From Rhodobacteraceae bacterium KLH11 (GTDB taxonomy: Bacteria; Pseudomonadota; Alphaproteobacteria; Rhodobacterales; Rhodobacteraceae): DNA of 64,000 nt. A model generated the notes under the pieces. It searched no databases and had not been told where the DNA came from. It worked only from the letters and a program-made list of their open reading frames with translations. Where the stretch lies: the NCBI GenBank assembly GCA_000158135.1, contig DS999532.1, positions 572,618-636,617 on the forward strand, given 5' to 3'. How positions within the stretch are numbered: position 1 is the first letter of the stretch; the number at the start of each line of letters is the position of its first letter. Below, piece after piece: positions 42,484-51,793 of this stretch. The position numbers and the translations under genes were made by a program.

Positions 42484-43758
42484 TTACTCAGCGGCTTCTT
42501 TGTTCACCTTACCGACAGCGCCGGAATCGATGACACGGGCCAGATCTTCGCCGGCATAGCCAAGAACCTGCTGAAGAATTTCAGTGGTATGCTCGCCCAG
42601 CAAGGGCGAACGGGTGACTTCAACCGGGCTTTCCGACAGCTTGATCGGGCAACCAACAGTGGTGTAGCGACCGCGTTCGGGGTGATCGACATCCACGATA
42701 GTACCCGTGGCGCGCAGCCCGTCATCTTCCATGATTTCCTTGGTCGACAGGATCGGACCAACCGGAATGTCCAGCGGGTTACAGATATCCATGACCTCAT
42801 ATTTGGTCTTGGTCATGGTCCACTGCTCGACACGTTCAAAGATCGCGTCCAGCTTGTCCAAACGCTCGGGCGGGGTGGCGTAACCTTCTTTGGTCTTCCA
42901 CTCCGGCTCACCGATCACGTCGCAAACCTTTTCCCACGCGGCAGCCTGCGTAATGAAATAGGTATAGGCGTTTGGATCGGTTTCCCAACCTTTACATTTG
43001 AGGATGCGACCCGGCTGGCCACCGCCCGAGTCATTGCCCGCACGTGGTGTCGCATCACCGAATTCGATGCCCGCACCGTATTGCGAGTATTCCTTGAGGG
43101 GCCCTGCCGCCAGACGCTGCTGGTCGCGGATCTTGACCCGGCACAGGTTGATCACGCCATCCTGCATCGGAGCCAGAACCTTTTGGCCCTTCCCGGTCTG
43201 CGCCGCCTGATACAGCGCGGTCACGATCCCCAGCGCCAGATGCAGGCCGGTGCCACTGTCGCCAATCTGCGCACCGGTGACTGTGGGCGGACCATCCAGG
43301 AAACCGGTGGTCGAGGCCGACCCACCCGCACATTGTGCAACGTTTTCATAAACCTTGCAGTCCTCGTACTTGCCCGGGCCAAAGCCCTTGACCGAGGCCA
43401 GGATCATCTTTGGATTGATTTCCTGAATGCGTTCCCAGGTGAAGCCCATGCGATCCAGCGCGCCGGGTGCGAAGTTTTCGACCATTACGTCGCATTCTTC
43501 GATCAGGCGGGTCAGAACCTCTTTGCCGGTTTCATGCTTCGAGTTCAGCTCGATCGACCGCTTGTTGTGGTTCAGCATGGTGAAATACAGCGAATCCGCA
43601 CCGGGTACGTCGATCAGCTGTTTGCGCGTTGCATCACCGACACCGGGGCGTTCCACCTTGATCACGTCAGCACCGAACCAGGCCAGCAGCTGCGTACAGG
43701 TCGGACCGGATTGCACGTGGGTGAAGTCGAGGATTTTTACACCTTCAAGAGCTTTCAT
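42484..43758 (-). CDS. frc: Formyl-CoA:oxalate CoA-transferase (class III)
   Basis: 424 residues. Very close to the remembered Oxalobacter Frc: [53 protein letters not shown], active-site aspartate D167 in [12 protein letters not shown] (Asp169 in the reference), [19 protein letters not shown], the glycine loop [17 protein letters not shown]. Transfers CoA from formyl-CoA (or succinyl-CoA) to oxalate. Located 17 bases after oxc in the operon. The presence of sucCD in the divergent unit would allow succinyl-CoA to prime the cycle. Confidence 0.95.
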   Translation of the reverse strand: MKALEGVKILDFTHVQSGPTCTQLLAWFGADVIKVERPGVGDATRKQLIDVPGADSLYFTMLNHNKRSIELNSKHETGKEVLTRLIEECDVMVENFAPGALDRMGFTWERIQEINPKMILASVKGFGPGKYEDCKVYENVAQCAGGSASTTGFLDGPPTVTGAQIGDSGTGLHLALGIVTALYQAAQTGKGQKVLAPMQDGVINLCRVKIRDQQRLAAGPLKEYSQYGAGIEFGDATPRAGNDSGGGQPGRILKCKGWETDPNAYTYFITQAAAWEKVCDVIGEPEWKTKEGYATPPERLDKLDAIFERVEQWTMTKTKYEVMDICNPLDIPVGPILSTKEIMEDDGLRATGTIVDVDHPERGRYTTVGCPIKLSESPVEVTRSPLLGEHTTEILQQVLGYAGEDLARVIDSGAVGKVNKEAAE

Positions 43759-43775
43759 TTCCTATCCCTCCCAAT

Positions 43776-45551
43776 TCACTTGATCTGGCGTGCCTGCGGG
43801 TAACGCTCTTGCGCCACAACCGAGGACGGGTTCAGGTTGCCGATATTGCCGCTTTCCTTACCCGCTGCCGGGTCGATCACAGCGTTGATCAGCGTTGGCT
43901 TACGGCTGGCAAATGCGGCATCAACAGCTTGCTTCAGCTCATCCGGCGAGGTCACGTGGACACCAACGCCGCCAAAGGCCTGCATCATCATGTCATAGCG
44001 CGAGTCTTCGACGAACACCGTGGTTGCAGGATCTTCGCCACCCGACCAGTTTTCACCGTCGCCGCGATAGATGCCGTTGTTGTTCATGATCACGATGCAA
44101 ACCGGCAGGTTATAGCGGCAGATGGTTTCAACTTCCATTCCGCAGAAACCAAAGGCACTGTCGCCCTCGATCGCCAGAACCTGATTGCCGGTTTCGACCG
44201 CAGCAGCCACCGCGCTGCCCATGCCGATACCCATGATCCCCCATGTGCCCACATCCAGACGGCTGCGCGGCTTGTGGATGTCAACAATCGAACGCGCCTG
44301 ATCCAGCGCGTTTGCGCCTTCGTTAACCAGGATCGTATCGGGGTTTTCAGCGATGCAACGCTTCAGCGCGCCCAACGCACCCTGATAGTTCATTGGGACG
44401 TTGTTGTTCAGCAGGCGCGGCGCCATCTTGGCCACATTGGTTTCAACCTTGGTCCGAACCGCGCCGGTCCATTCTTCGCTGGGTTTCTCCCAGTTGTCAC
44501 CCATCGCATCCAGCAGGGCCGTCGCACAGCTTTCGATATCACCGATCAGCGGGGCCGAGATTTTCTGGTTCGAATCCATCTCGGTAGGCTCGATGTCGAT
44601 CTGGACAAATTTCTTTGCCCCCTTCTCGCCCCAGGCTTTGCCCTGACCGTGGCTCAGCAGCCAGTTCAGACGGGCACCAACCAGGAATACGCAATCCGAT
44701 TCTTTCAAAACCAGCGACCGTGCGGCCGAGGCACACAGCGGATGCGTGTCAGGCAGCAGACCTTTGGCCATGGACATCGGAAGATAGGGAATACCCAGCT
44801 TTTCGACCAGTTCCTGCACTTTGTCATCGCATTGCGCATAAGCCGCGCCTTTGCCGATGATCATCAGCGGCTTTTTGGCCGACTTGAGAACATCAATGGC
44901 ACGCGAAACAGCCTCTGGCCCCGGAACGGTGGCCGGTGACGGGTCGACCACTTCGATCAGCGACTTCTGCCCCTCAACCGCGTCCATCACCTGACCCAGC
45001 AAAGCACCGGGGATATCAAGGTAGACACCGCCGGGACGCCCGGTCAGTGCGGCGCGGACCGCGCGGGCAACGCCCAGCCCGATATCTTCTGCGTGCAGAA
45101 TACGATAAGCCGCTTTGGCATGCGGACGTGCGATGGCCAGCTGGTCCATCTCTTCATAGTCGCCGCGCTGCAGATCAACAATTTCACGTTCGGACGAACC
45201 GGAAATCAGGATCATCGGCCAGCAATTTGTGGTCGCGTGGGCCAGAGCCGTCAGACCATTCAAAAAGCCCGGTGCCGACACGGTCATGCAGACGCCCGGT
45301 TTCTTCGTCAGGAACCCCGCGGCTGCGGCAGCATATCCGGCATGCTGCTCGTGGCGGAATGACAGAACCCGCATACCTTGCGCCTGCGCATAGCGGCCAA
45401 GGTCGGTGATCGGGATCCCCGGAACATTATAAATCGTCTCAACGCCATTCAGCTTGAGCGCATCGATAAGCAAATGAAAACCATCCGTCAGGTTTCCAGG
45501 AGCAACTCCCGTCTCGTTGGTCGACGAAGTTGTTGCGGTGGCTACAGCCAT
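43776..45551 (-). CDS. oxc: Oxalyl-CoA decarboxylase
   Basis: ThDP enzyme, 591 residues; the reference enzymes are about 565, the excess being an N-terminal Ala/Thr/Ser-rich tail of about 20. Landmarks: LKLNGVETIYNVPGIPITDL, the ThDP-activating Glu in VLSFRHEQHAGYAAAAAG, RPGGVYLDIPGALLGQ, and the ThDP motif EGDSAFGFCGME with CIVIMNNNGIYRGD. It converts oxalyl-CoA to formyl-CoA and CO2. GGAGGAAGG-like ribosome site before the ATG. Second gene after the GntR regulator in a minus-strand operon oxc-frc-formyltransferase-fhs-usp. Confidence 0.96.
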   Translation of the reverse strand: MAVATATTSSTNETGVAPGNLTDGFHLLIDALKLNGVETIYNVPGIPITDLGRYAQAQGMRVLSFRHEQHAGYAAAAAGFLTKKPGVCMTVSAPGFLNGLTALAHATTNCWPMILISGSSEREIVDLQRGDYEEMDQLAIARPHAKAAYRILHAEDIGLGVARAVRAALTGRPGGVYLDIPGALLGQVMDAVEGQKSLIEVVDPSPATVPGPEAVSRAIDVLKSAKKPLMIIGKGAAYAQCDDKVQELVEKLGIPYLPMSMAKGLLPDTHPLCASAARSLVLKESDCVFLVGARLNWLLSHGQGKAWGEKGAKKFVQIDIEPTEMDSNQKISAPLIGDIESCATALLDAMGDNWEKPSEEWTGAVRTKVETNVAKMAPRLLNNNVPMNYQGALGALKRCIAENPDTILVNEGANALDQARSIVDIHKPRSRLDVGTWGIMGIGMGSAVAAAVETGNQVLAIEGDSAFGFCGMEVETICRYNLPVCIVIMNNNGIYRGDGENWSGGEDPATTVFVEDSRYDMMMQAFGGVGVHVTSPDELKQAVDAAFASRKPTLINAVIDPAAGKESGNIGNLNPSSVVAQERYPQARQIK

Positions 45552-45610
45552 TTCCTTCCTCCAGTTTCAATTCACGCCGACTGACGGGCCCAGCTCGGGG
45601 TTCCGCGCGG

Positions 45611-46303
45611 CTAAGCTGTGTTGCTATTCAGTTCGAGTCTTGTCCAAGTTTTGCGAACATGTTCGTGCAGTCGCATTGTGTGTTCTCTGACGCGCAAGGC
45701 CGCGTCATCGGGGTCGCGTGCCTCAATGGCCTCGATGATCTCTGCGTGATCCACCACCGAGCGCTTTACCCGGTCATCTTCACCCAGAGCCCGGAACCGG
45801 ACCGCCTGCATATGCAGAAACAGGCTCTCGGCCATTGTCTTCAAGAGGGCGCAATGCGAAATCTCAAGGATGCGCAGATGAAAACGCAGATTGTCATCCG
45901 AGTATTCCGCGATCCGCGTCGCAGAAAGCGCATCATTGTACTTTGACGCGATCTTGCGCAGCGAGGCGATCTCGGTATCGGTTGCGCGCTCAGCCGCAAG
46001 CCGGGCAGCCATTGATTCCAGTGCAGCCCAGGCAACGATCATCTCCAGAATTTCAGCGCGACTCTTGCGCTGCACGAACACACCCTTTCTGGGCACAACG
46101 CTGACAAGCCCGTCGGCCTCCAGGCGCGCGATAGCATCCCGCAAAGGCGTTCTGGAAATATTGAGCTGTTCGGCAAGCGAACGCTCATCCAGCCTGAGAT
46201 CTGCATCTGCGCCATAGATGTCCATATCGGTTATTGCTTCCCGAAGCCGTTCATAGACGTGATCCTTCAGCGTGAAGTTCGTCGCAATCGGTCGCAGCTT
46301 CAT
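45611..46303 (-). CDS. GntR-family (FCD) regulator of the oxalate island
   Basis: 230 residues. Winged HTH about 12-75 (LKDHVYERLREAIT, ERSLAEQLNISRTPLRDAIARLEADGLV) and FCD effector domain with the likely metal/acid-binding His residues (NLRFHLRILEISHC, ADHAEI-like VDHAEII, REHTMRLHEHV). ATG at 46303 has CAGGAG upstream; longer in-frame readings cross the operator. It is 59 bases upstream of oxc and co-oriented. TGGTATACCA lies 48 bases before its start, and again before the divergent isochorismatase and second sucCD-like genes, indicating autoregulation and a local regulon. Confidence 0.9.
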   Translation of the reverse strand: MKLRPIATNFTLKDHVYERLREAITDMDIYGADADLRLDERSLAEQLNISRTPLRDAIARLEADGLVSVVPRKGVFVQRKSRAEILEMIVAWAALESMAARLAAERATDTEIASLRKIASKYNDALSATRIAEYSDDNLRFHLRILEISHCALLKTMAESLFLHMQAVRFRALGEDDRVKRSVVDHAEIIEAIEARDPDDAALRVREHTMRLHEHVRKTWTRLELNSNTA

Positions 46304-46350
46304 TGTTGTCTCCTGCATGCCAGCGATCGGCGGCGTTCCTGCTGATGTTC

Positions 46351-46360
46351 TGGTATACCA
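46351..46360. promoter_or_regulatory. GntR operator palindrome (GntR-oxc side)
   Basis: TGGTATACCA, perfect palindrome, 48 bases upstream of the GntR start at 46303. Same core as sites at 9280, 46718 and 49687. Probably the autoregulatory operator controlling the oxc operon. Confidence 0.75.
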
Positions 46361-46717
46361 TAGACCAGCAATTTCGACCGGGCAAATAGATTTTTGGTTT
46401 TTCGTCGCCGCAGATGCATCATATCCGGCCAAAGCGCCTGTAAAAAGTCTTTGCTAACGGCACATCCCGTCTCGCGGGCGTTTGCGGTGACTCTGAGCGG
46501 GAAACGATTCTGTTTGCGACGGTAGTATATTGTTATTTATCGATATTATCTCTACAGCCAGAGTTCACTCAGATCGACCGGATACCCGAAGCTTGCGATA
46601 ACGCCGCATCGCGGCGACGATTTTTTTCCGTGACCATCTGGTATATGGCGCATCAGATAATCGACTCACCCAGGCGACATAATATCAAAATTACGGGTGG
46701 AATTTCTGTTTGGCACT

Positions 46718-46727
46718 TGGTATACCA
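46718..46727. promoter_or_regulatory. GntR operator palindrome (isochorismatase side)
   Basis: TGGTATACCA within CTTGGTATACCAGAT, 43 bases upstream of the isochorismatase-family start. It would place that gene and possibly sucCD under the same GntR regulator. Confidence 0.75.
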
Positions 46728-46769
46728 GATGGGAATTTCTATCCCATCCCACGCGGAAAGGTCGGATAA

Positions 46770-47309
46770 ATGCTGATACGTGCCAAAGACTCTGCGCTTG
46801 TCATCATCGACATGCAAGAGCGGCTAGTGCCCGCGATGCAAGCTCCAGCCAGAACGATTCGCAACACCAAAACCCTTCTGGCCAGCGCCGAGGCAATCGG
46901 CGTGCCCGTGGTCATGACCGAACAATACCCGGCCGGATTAGGGCGTACAGTTCCCGAACTGATTCCCGGAAACGGTACGGCTGTTCTCAGCAAGATGCAC
47001 TTTTCATGTATGGAGGATACAAATTTTGCCGAACATTTCTGCAGCCTGAACCGGAAGCAGGCGATACTGGCAGGGATGGAGGCGCATATCTGCGTGGTAC
47101 AGACCGCCGCAAGCCTGATCGAAGAAGGGTTTGAGGTTTTTGTCGTCTCAGACGCAACCGCGTCGCGGACATTGGAAAGCGAACAGGCCTGTATTGCCCG
47201 GCTGAATGCTTGCGGGGCCGGAATCGTCACAACTGAAATGGTCGTCTTCGAATGGCTCGGCATGGCAGGAACGCCTGAATTCAAGAAACTACTGCCGCTG
47301 ATCAAATAG
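46770..47309 (+). CDS. Isochorismatase-family cysteine hydrolase
   Basis: 179 residues, single-domain cysteine hydrolase. Catalytic triad D14 (VIIDMQE), K75 (LSKMHFSC) and C108 (EAHICVVQT), with the cis-peptide segment before the Cys. Members hydrolyse amides and carbamoyl groups such as N-carbamoylsarcosine or maleamate. In an oxalate regulon an amide of oxalate (oxamate-like) is an attractive but unproven substrate. First plus-strand gene behind the GntR operator at 46718; 71 bases precede sucC. Confidence 0.87.
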   Translation: MLIRAKDSALVIIDMQERLVPAMQAPARTIRNTKTLLASAEAIGVPVVMTEQYPAGLGRTVPELIPGNGTAVLSKMHFSCMEDTNFAEHFCSLNRKQAILAGMEAHICVVQTAASLIEEGFEVFVVSDATASRTLESEQACIARLNACGAGIVTTEMVVFEWLGMAGTPEFKKLLPLIK

Positions 47310-47380
47310 GCCGCATCACTTTAATATCATCATAAACCTGACCGCGATCGCCTGATCGCATCATGCTAGGGAGGAACAGC

Positions 47381-48574
47381 GTGAATATTCATGAATACCA
47401 GGCGAAAGCCTTACTTCGCACCTATGGGGCGCCGGTGGCAGCCGGCGTGCCAATCACCTCGCTCGACGAAGCCGAAGCGGCGATCAACGCGCTTCCCGGC
47501 CCCGTCTGGGTGGTCAAAAGCCAGATCCACGCCGGTGGTCGCGGCAAGGGAAAGTTCAAGGAACTGCCCGAGGATGCCAAAGGCGGCGTGCGCGTGTCTT
47601 TCTCGCCCGAAGAGGCGATGGACAACATCAAGGAAATGTTCGGCAACACGCTGGTCACCAAGCAAACCGGGCCAAGCGGCAAGCAGGTCAATCGCCTGTA
47701 TATCGAATCCGGTGCGGCCATTGATCGCGAACTGTACCTGTCTTTGCTGGTAAACCGCGAAACCGGCATGACATCCTTCGTGGCCTCGACCGAAGGCGGT
47801 ATGGATATTGAAACCGTCGCCGAAGAAACGCCTGATCTGATTCACACCGTGGACATCACCCCGTCTCAGGGATGCACGGATCAGGATGCGGCCAAGCTTG
47901 CTGATGCGCTGAAGCTTGACGGGACAGCCAAGACCCAGGCGGTCGAACTGTTCAAGAACCTGTACACGGCTTTCGCCGAAAAGGACATGAGCCTGCTGGA
48001 GATCAACCCGCTGATCGTGACCGAATCAAATGACATGCAGGTTCTGGATGCCAAGGTCTCGTTCGACAATAACGCTCTGTTCCGGCATTCGGACGTGCAG
48101 GAACTGCGTGACCTGACGGAAGAAGACGAAAAAGAGATCCAGGCCTCCAAATACGATCTGTCCTATATCGCACTGGACGGCGAAATTGGCTGTATGGTGA
48201 ACGGGGCCGGTCTGGCCATGGCAACCATGGACATCATCAAGCTCTATGGTGGTGAACCGGCCAACTTCCTTGACGTTGGCGGTGGCGCGACCACCGAAAA
48301 AGTCACCGAAGCGTTCAAGATCATCACCGCCGACCCCAACGTCAAAGGTATTCTGGTCAATATCTTCGGCGGCATCATGCGCTGCGACGTGATCGCCGAA
48401 GGTGTAGTCGAAGCCGTCAAACAGGTTGGCCTGCCGGTCCCGCTGGTCGTGCGCCTTGAGGGTACGAAAGTGAATGAAGGCAAGAAAATCATCAACGAAA
48501 GCGGCCTGAACGTCATCGCCGCCGACGATCTGGACGATGCCGCCCAGAAAATCGTCAAAGCCGTGAAGGGATAA
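47381..48574 (+). CDS. sucC: Succinyl-CoA synthetase (ADP-forming), beta subunit
   Basis: 397 residues, canonical Suc[12 protein letters not shown] at the N-terminus, ATP-grasp [67 protein letters not shown] and a final GGIMRCD. The start is GTG at 47381, set by AGGGAGGA and by the family start at NIHEYQ. Usually part of the TCA operon with sucAB; here it is an extra or relocated copy in the oxalate regulon, where it can make succinyl-CoA to feed the class III CoA-transferase. Malate-CoA ligase (MtkA) is a related alternative, but the sequence looks like true SucC. Confidence 0.9.
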   Translation: MNIHEYQAKALLRTYGAPVAAGVPITSLDEAEAAINALPGPVWVVKSQIHAGGRGKGKFKELPEDAKGGVRVSFSPEEAMDNIKEMFGNTLVTKQTGPSGKQVNRLYIESGAAIDRELYLSLLVNRETGMTSFVASTEGGMDIETVAEETPDLIHTVDITPSQGCTDQDAAKLADALKLDGTAKTQAVELFKNLYTAFAEKDMSLLEINPLIVTESNDMQVLDAKVSFDNNALFRHSDVQELRDLTEEDEKEIQASKYDLSYIALDGEIGCMVNGAGLAMATMDIIKLYGGEPANFLDVGGGATTEKVTEAFKIITADPNVKGILVNIFGGIMRCDVIAEGVVEAVKQVGLPVPLVVRLEGTKVNEGKKIINESGLNVIAADDLDDAAQKIVKAVKG

Positions 48575-48580
48575 GTCAGC

Positions 48581-49480
48581 ATGTCGATCTTATTGAACAG
48601 GGACACCAAAATCATTGTGCAGGGTCTGACCGGCAAAACCGGCACCTTCCACACCGAACAGGCGCTGGCCTATTCCAACACGCAGATGGTCGCCGGGGTT
48701 CACCCCAAGAAAGGCGGCGAAAGCTGGACCAGCGCAGGTGGCCAATCCCTGCCGATCTACGCAAGCGTCGGCGAAGCCAAGGAAGCAACCGGCGCGACCG
48801 CTTCGGTCGTGTATGTTCCCCCTGCGGGTGCCGCTGCGGCCATCGAAGAGGCCATCGACGCCGAGATTGAACTGATTTCGTGCATCACCGAAGGGGTGCC
48901 GGTGCAGGATATGGTCCGCGTGGCGGAAAAGCTGCGCAACTCGAAATCCCGGCTGGTTGGCCCCAACTCTCCGGGCATGATGACAGCAGATGAATGCAAG
49001 ATTGGCATCATGCCAGGCTCGATCTTCAAAAAAGGATCGGTCGGGGTTGTCTCTCGCTCGGGCACGCTGACCTATGAGGCTGTTTACCAGACCACCGTTG
49101 CTGGCCTTGGCCAGACCTCGGCAATCGGCATCGGCGGCGATCCGGTCAAGGGAACTGAATTCGTCGATGTGCTGGAACTGTTCCTTGCCGATGACGACAC
49201 CAAATCGATCATCATGATCGGTGAGATCGGTGGCTCGGCCGAAGAAGAGGCCGCGCAATTCCTGGCGGATGAGGCCAAAAAAGGCCGGTCCAAACCCGTT
49301 GCCGGCTTCATCGCGGGCCGGACGGCCCCTCCGGGCCGCACAATGGGCCATGCCGGTGCTGTGATATCGGGCGGCAAAGGCGGTGCTGAAGACAAGATCG
49401 AGGCCATGCGATCGGCCGGAATCGTAGTGTCGGACAGCCCCGCCGGTCTGGGGCAAGCGATGCTCAAGGCCATCGGCTGA
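48581..49480 (+). CDS. sucD: Succinyl-CoA synthetase (ADP-forming), alpha subunit
   Basis: 299 residues. CoA-binding Rossmann domain with [31 protein letters not shown], and the phospho-histidine H257 in [23 protein letters not shown] is the standard ligase loop. Six bases behind sucC. Together they convert succinate, CoA and ATP to succinyl-CoA. Followed by a strong stem-loop. Confidence 0.92.
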   Translation: MSILLNRDTKIIVQGLTGKTGTFHTEQALAYSNTQMVAGVHPKKGGESWTSAGGQSLPIYASVGEAKEATGATASVVYVPPAGAAAAIEEAIDAEIELISCITEGVPVQDMVRVAEKLRNSKSRLVGPNSPGMMTADECKIGIMPGSIFKKGSVGVVSRSGTLTYEAVYQTTVAGLGQTSAIGIGGDPVKGTEFVDVLELFLADDDTKSIIMIGEIGGSAEEEAAQFLADEAKKGRSKPVAGFIAGRTAPPGRTMGHAGAVISGGKGGAEDKIEAMRSAGIVVSDSPAGLGQAMLKAIG

Positions 49481-49497
49481 TCCGTTCAGCCACCACC

Positions 49498-49529
49498 GGG
49501 CGTACCTGCCCCTCCCCGCAGGTGCGCCC
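49498..49529 (+). terminator. Stem-loop after sucD
   Basis: GGGCGTACCTGC (49498-49509) pairs with GCAGGTGCGCCC (49518-49529), twelve pairs with one G-T wobble and an eight-base C-rich loop, starting 17 bases after the sucD stop. No T-run follows. Likely terminator or processing site separating sucCD from the second pair, which has its own operator. Confidence 0.6.
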
Positions 49530-49686
49530 TACATTCCGGAACCGGCTGATATGCAGTCATCCCGGCTGAACTCGCTCCCGGATTTCAGCCCCTGCAGATC
49601 GGACGGTTCCGGTTTTTCACTTTTCAGAGAGTCACGGCACGAACCTGTCAGAACGCAACCAGCGTTGTTGACAGGTTTTACCACTT

Positions 49687-49696
49687 TGGTATACCA
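49687..49696. promoter_or_regulatory. GntR operator palindrome (second sucCD-like pair)
   Basis: TGGTATACCA within TTTGGTATACCAAG, 30 bases upstream of the beta-like gene and just before its GGAAGGAGGG ribosome site. Brings the second ligase pair into the oxalate GntR regulon. Confidence 0.75.
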
Positions 49697-49726
49697 AGAA
49701 CCAGTAGTCGGGGAAGGAGGGCCACT

Positions 49727-50881
49727 ATGTTTCTCTCAGAACAGGTATCCAAAGAGCTCTTGTCGCAATATGGATTGCTGATTCCCGAGGGCCGAACGGC
49801 CAAAACCCCGGAGCTGGCCGAGGCGGCCTGCAAAGAGTTTAACGCCAAACGCTACGTAGTAAAGGCCTTGATTCCGGCGGGCGGGCGTGGCCTCGCGGGG
49901 GGCGTAAAATTCGCCGCAACCCCATCTTCTGTCCGTGAAATTGCCGAAAACCTGCTGGGGTCAACCCTGGTGACCGAACAAACCAATGAAGGCGGCGAAC
50001 GTGTGGACGCCGTCTATGTTGAAGCCGCGATCGACATCGCCAAAGATTATTTCATCGCAATCGCGCTGGACCCCGGAACCGGCTCTCCGCTGCTGCTGGC
50101 CTCTTCCGATGGCGGCGTCGAGTTTGAACAGCGCTCGCGCATGGATGAGGGCACGGTGCGCACGCACCTGCTGGCCCCTGAATCCGATGAAAGCCGCGCT
50201 GCGTTGGAAGGCTTTCTGAAAGAAATCGGCATTGAAGGCACGACGGCCATCGACAGCATATTTGCCGCCCGCCGAGCGTTTTGCGAAAACGATATGACCC
50301 TGCTGGAGATCAACCCGTTCGCCCGCACCGCAACTGGCGACTGGATGGTGATCGACGCCAAGGTCCTTCTGGACGGCAACACCATATTCCGGCACCCCGA
50401 GTTCGAGACCATGGCCGCAGATCTGAGCAGGCCTGAAAGTGAGCTTGAGGCGCAGAAGAACAATATCAACCTTGTCAAACTGACCGGGAATGTTGGGGTT
50501 GTTGCGAATGGTGCCGGGCTGGGTCTGGCCACGCACGACATGCTGGTCGATGCTGGCGGCGATCCTGCCAATTTCATGGATATCCGCACGACGGCCAAAA
50601 GCTTTGATGTGGCCAAAGGGGTCGAGCTGCTGCTGGGCGATCCAAACGTCAAAGTGATCCTGCTGAACGTGCACGGGGGCGGTATGACTGCCGCCGATAC
50701 CGTCGCCGAAGGGATCAATTTTGCTTATTCTCGTTCCGAGCGTCAATTGCCGGTCATCGCCCATATCTCGGGGCAGAATGCCGAATGGGGCATACGAATC
50801 CTGCGCGACCGCAAGGTCCCGGTTGAAACCTTTGACACCATTTCCGACGCGGTCAGCCGCGTTGTCGAAATCGCCAGATAA
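49727..50881 (+). CDS. Divergent succinyl-CoA synthetase-like beta subunit
   Basis: 384 residues, ATP-grasp acyl-CoA ligase beta chain: MFLSEQVSKELLSQYGLLIPEG, VVKALIPAGGRGLAGGVKF, ENDMTLLEINPFART, NVGVVANGAGLGLATHDMLVDAGGDPANFMD and LNVHGGGMTAADTVAEG. It departs from SucC at several ligand positions (DVGGGA becomes DIRTTA; GGIMRCD becomes GGGMTAAD), so the acid activated is probably not succinate. GGAAGGAGGG precedes the ATG. Paired with the alpha-like gene 12 bases on and preceded by a GntR operator. Malate, oxalate or another C2-C4 acid are possible substrates. Confidence 0.82.
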   Translation: MFLSEQVSKELLSQYGLLIPEGRTAKTPELAEAACKEFNAKRYVVKALIPAGGRGLAGGVKFAATPSSVREIAENLLGSTLVTEQTNEGGERVDAVYVEAAIDIAKDYFIAIALDPGTGSPLLLASSDGGVEFEQRSRMDEGTVRTHLLAPESDESRAALEGFLKEIGIEGTTAIDSIFAARRAFCENDMTLLEINPFARTATGDWMVIDAKVLLDGNTIFRHPEFETMAADLSRPESELEAQKNNINLVKLTGNVGVVANGAGLGLATHDMLVDAGGDPANFMDIRTTAKSFDVAKGVELLLGDPNVKVILLNVHGGGMTAADTVAEGINFAYSRSERQLPVIAHISGQNAEWGIRILRDRKVPVETFDTISDAVSRVVEIAR

Positions 50882-50893
50882 GGAGGTTGGTCC

Positions 50894-51781
50894 ATGTCGA
50901 TCTTTGTTGATGCAAACACCCGGGTGATCGTTCAGGGCATGACCGGCCGTGCCGGTACCTTCTATACCGATCAGGCGGTTCGCTATGGGTCCACCTATGT
51001 GGGTGGCGTTCGGCCCGGCAAGGGTGGAACACGGCATCTGGATATGCCGATGTTCAACACCGTCGCCGAAGCGATGACCGAAACCGGCGCGAATGCCAGC
51101 CTGGTAATCGTTCCCGCCCCTCATGCCGCCGAGGCCATGATCGAAGCCATCGAAGCGGGCATCGGCGTCATTGTCTGCGTGACCGAGCGGGTTCCGCAAC
51201 ATGACATGAGCCGCGTCAAGGCCGCGCTTGAAGGCACTGACTGTGTTCTGATCGGACCGAACTCACAGGGCATTCTGACGCCTGAACAATGCAAGATCGG
51301 CGTCATGCCAACCCGCAATGCCCAACCCGGCAGCGTCGGGATCGCTTCGCGCTCGGCCTCGCTGACATCCGAAATTCTGGCCCAGTTCAGCAAGGCCGGT
51401 ATGGGGCAATCAACCACCGTCGGCATCGGCGGCGACACCCTGCATGGGGTGGATTTTGTCGAGTGCCTGAAACGGTTCAGGGATGATGCCGAAACCGAAG
51501 CCGTCGTTCTGATCGGCGAGATCGGTGGACGGTCTGAAGAGGACGCGGCCGAATATCTGCGCTCGGTGGATTACGGCAAGCCAGTCATCGCACTTGTTGT
51601 CGGGCGCCACGCTCCGAAAGGGCGCCGCATGGGTCATGCCGGTACGCTCTCGGTTCTCGGCGGCGACTCGGCACAGGAAAAAATCGCAAACCTGCGCAAT
51701 GCCGGTGTCTTTATTGCTGACAATGCCGATGACGTCGTGGCGTCGGTTCTTCAGGCACAGGCACGCGCCAAAGCATCGTGA
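50894..51781 (+). CDS. Divergent succinyl-CoA synthetase-like alpha subunit
   Basis: 295 residues. CoA-binding start [49 protein letters not shown] and phospho-His H248 in [13 protein letters not shown] are kept. The ligase loop SRSGTLTYE of SucD reads SRSASLTSE here. It shares some features with malate thiokinase MtkB (VRPGKGG, GMPVFNTV-like MPMFNTV). Forms a two-subunit ligase with the preceding product. AAGGAGG precedes the ATG. Confidence 0.83.
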   Translation: MSIFVDANTRVIVQGMTGRAGTFYTDQAVRYGSTYVGGVRPGKGGTRHLDMPMFNTVAEAMTETGANASLVIVPAPHAAEAMIEAIEAGIGVIVCVTERVPQHDMSRVKAALEGTDCVLIGPNSQGILTPEQCKIGVMPTRNAQPGSVGIASRSASLTSEILAQFSKAGMGQSTTVGIGGDTLHGVDFVECLKRFRDDAETEAVVLIGEIGGRSEEDAAEYLRSVDYGKPVIALVVGRHAPKGRRMGHAGTLSVLGGDSAQEKIANLRNAGVFIADNADDVVASVLQAQARAKAS

Positions 51782-51793
51782 CAGGAAGAAAAC

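Larger units (their letters stand above)
46304..46769. promoter_or_regulatory. Divergent control region of the oxalate island
   Basis: A 466-base gene-free AT-rich stretch between the GntR-oxc operon and the isochorismatase-sucCD unit. It carries two copies of TGGTATACCA (46351-46360, 46718-46727) near either end, a degenerate TGGTATATGG at 46639, and -10-like stretches (TAGTATATTG near 46525, GACATAATATC near 46676). No open reading frame with coding character was found inside. Confidence 0.6.

Noticed and set aside
47381-49480. Assignment of the first ligase pair as malate thiokinase MtkAB
   Set aside because: The sequences carry standard SucC/SucD loops and no other serine-cycle marker genes are present in the window.
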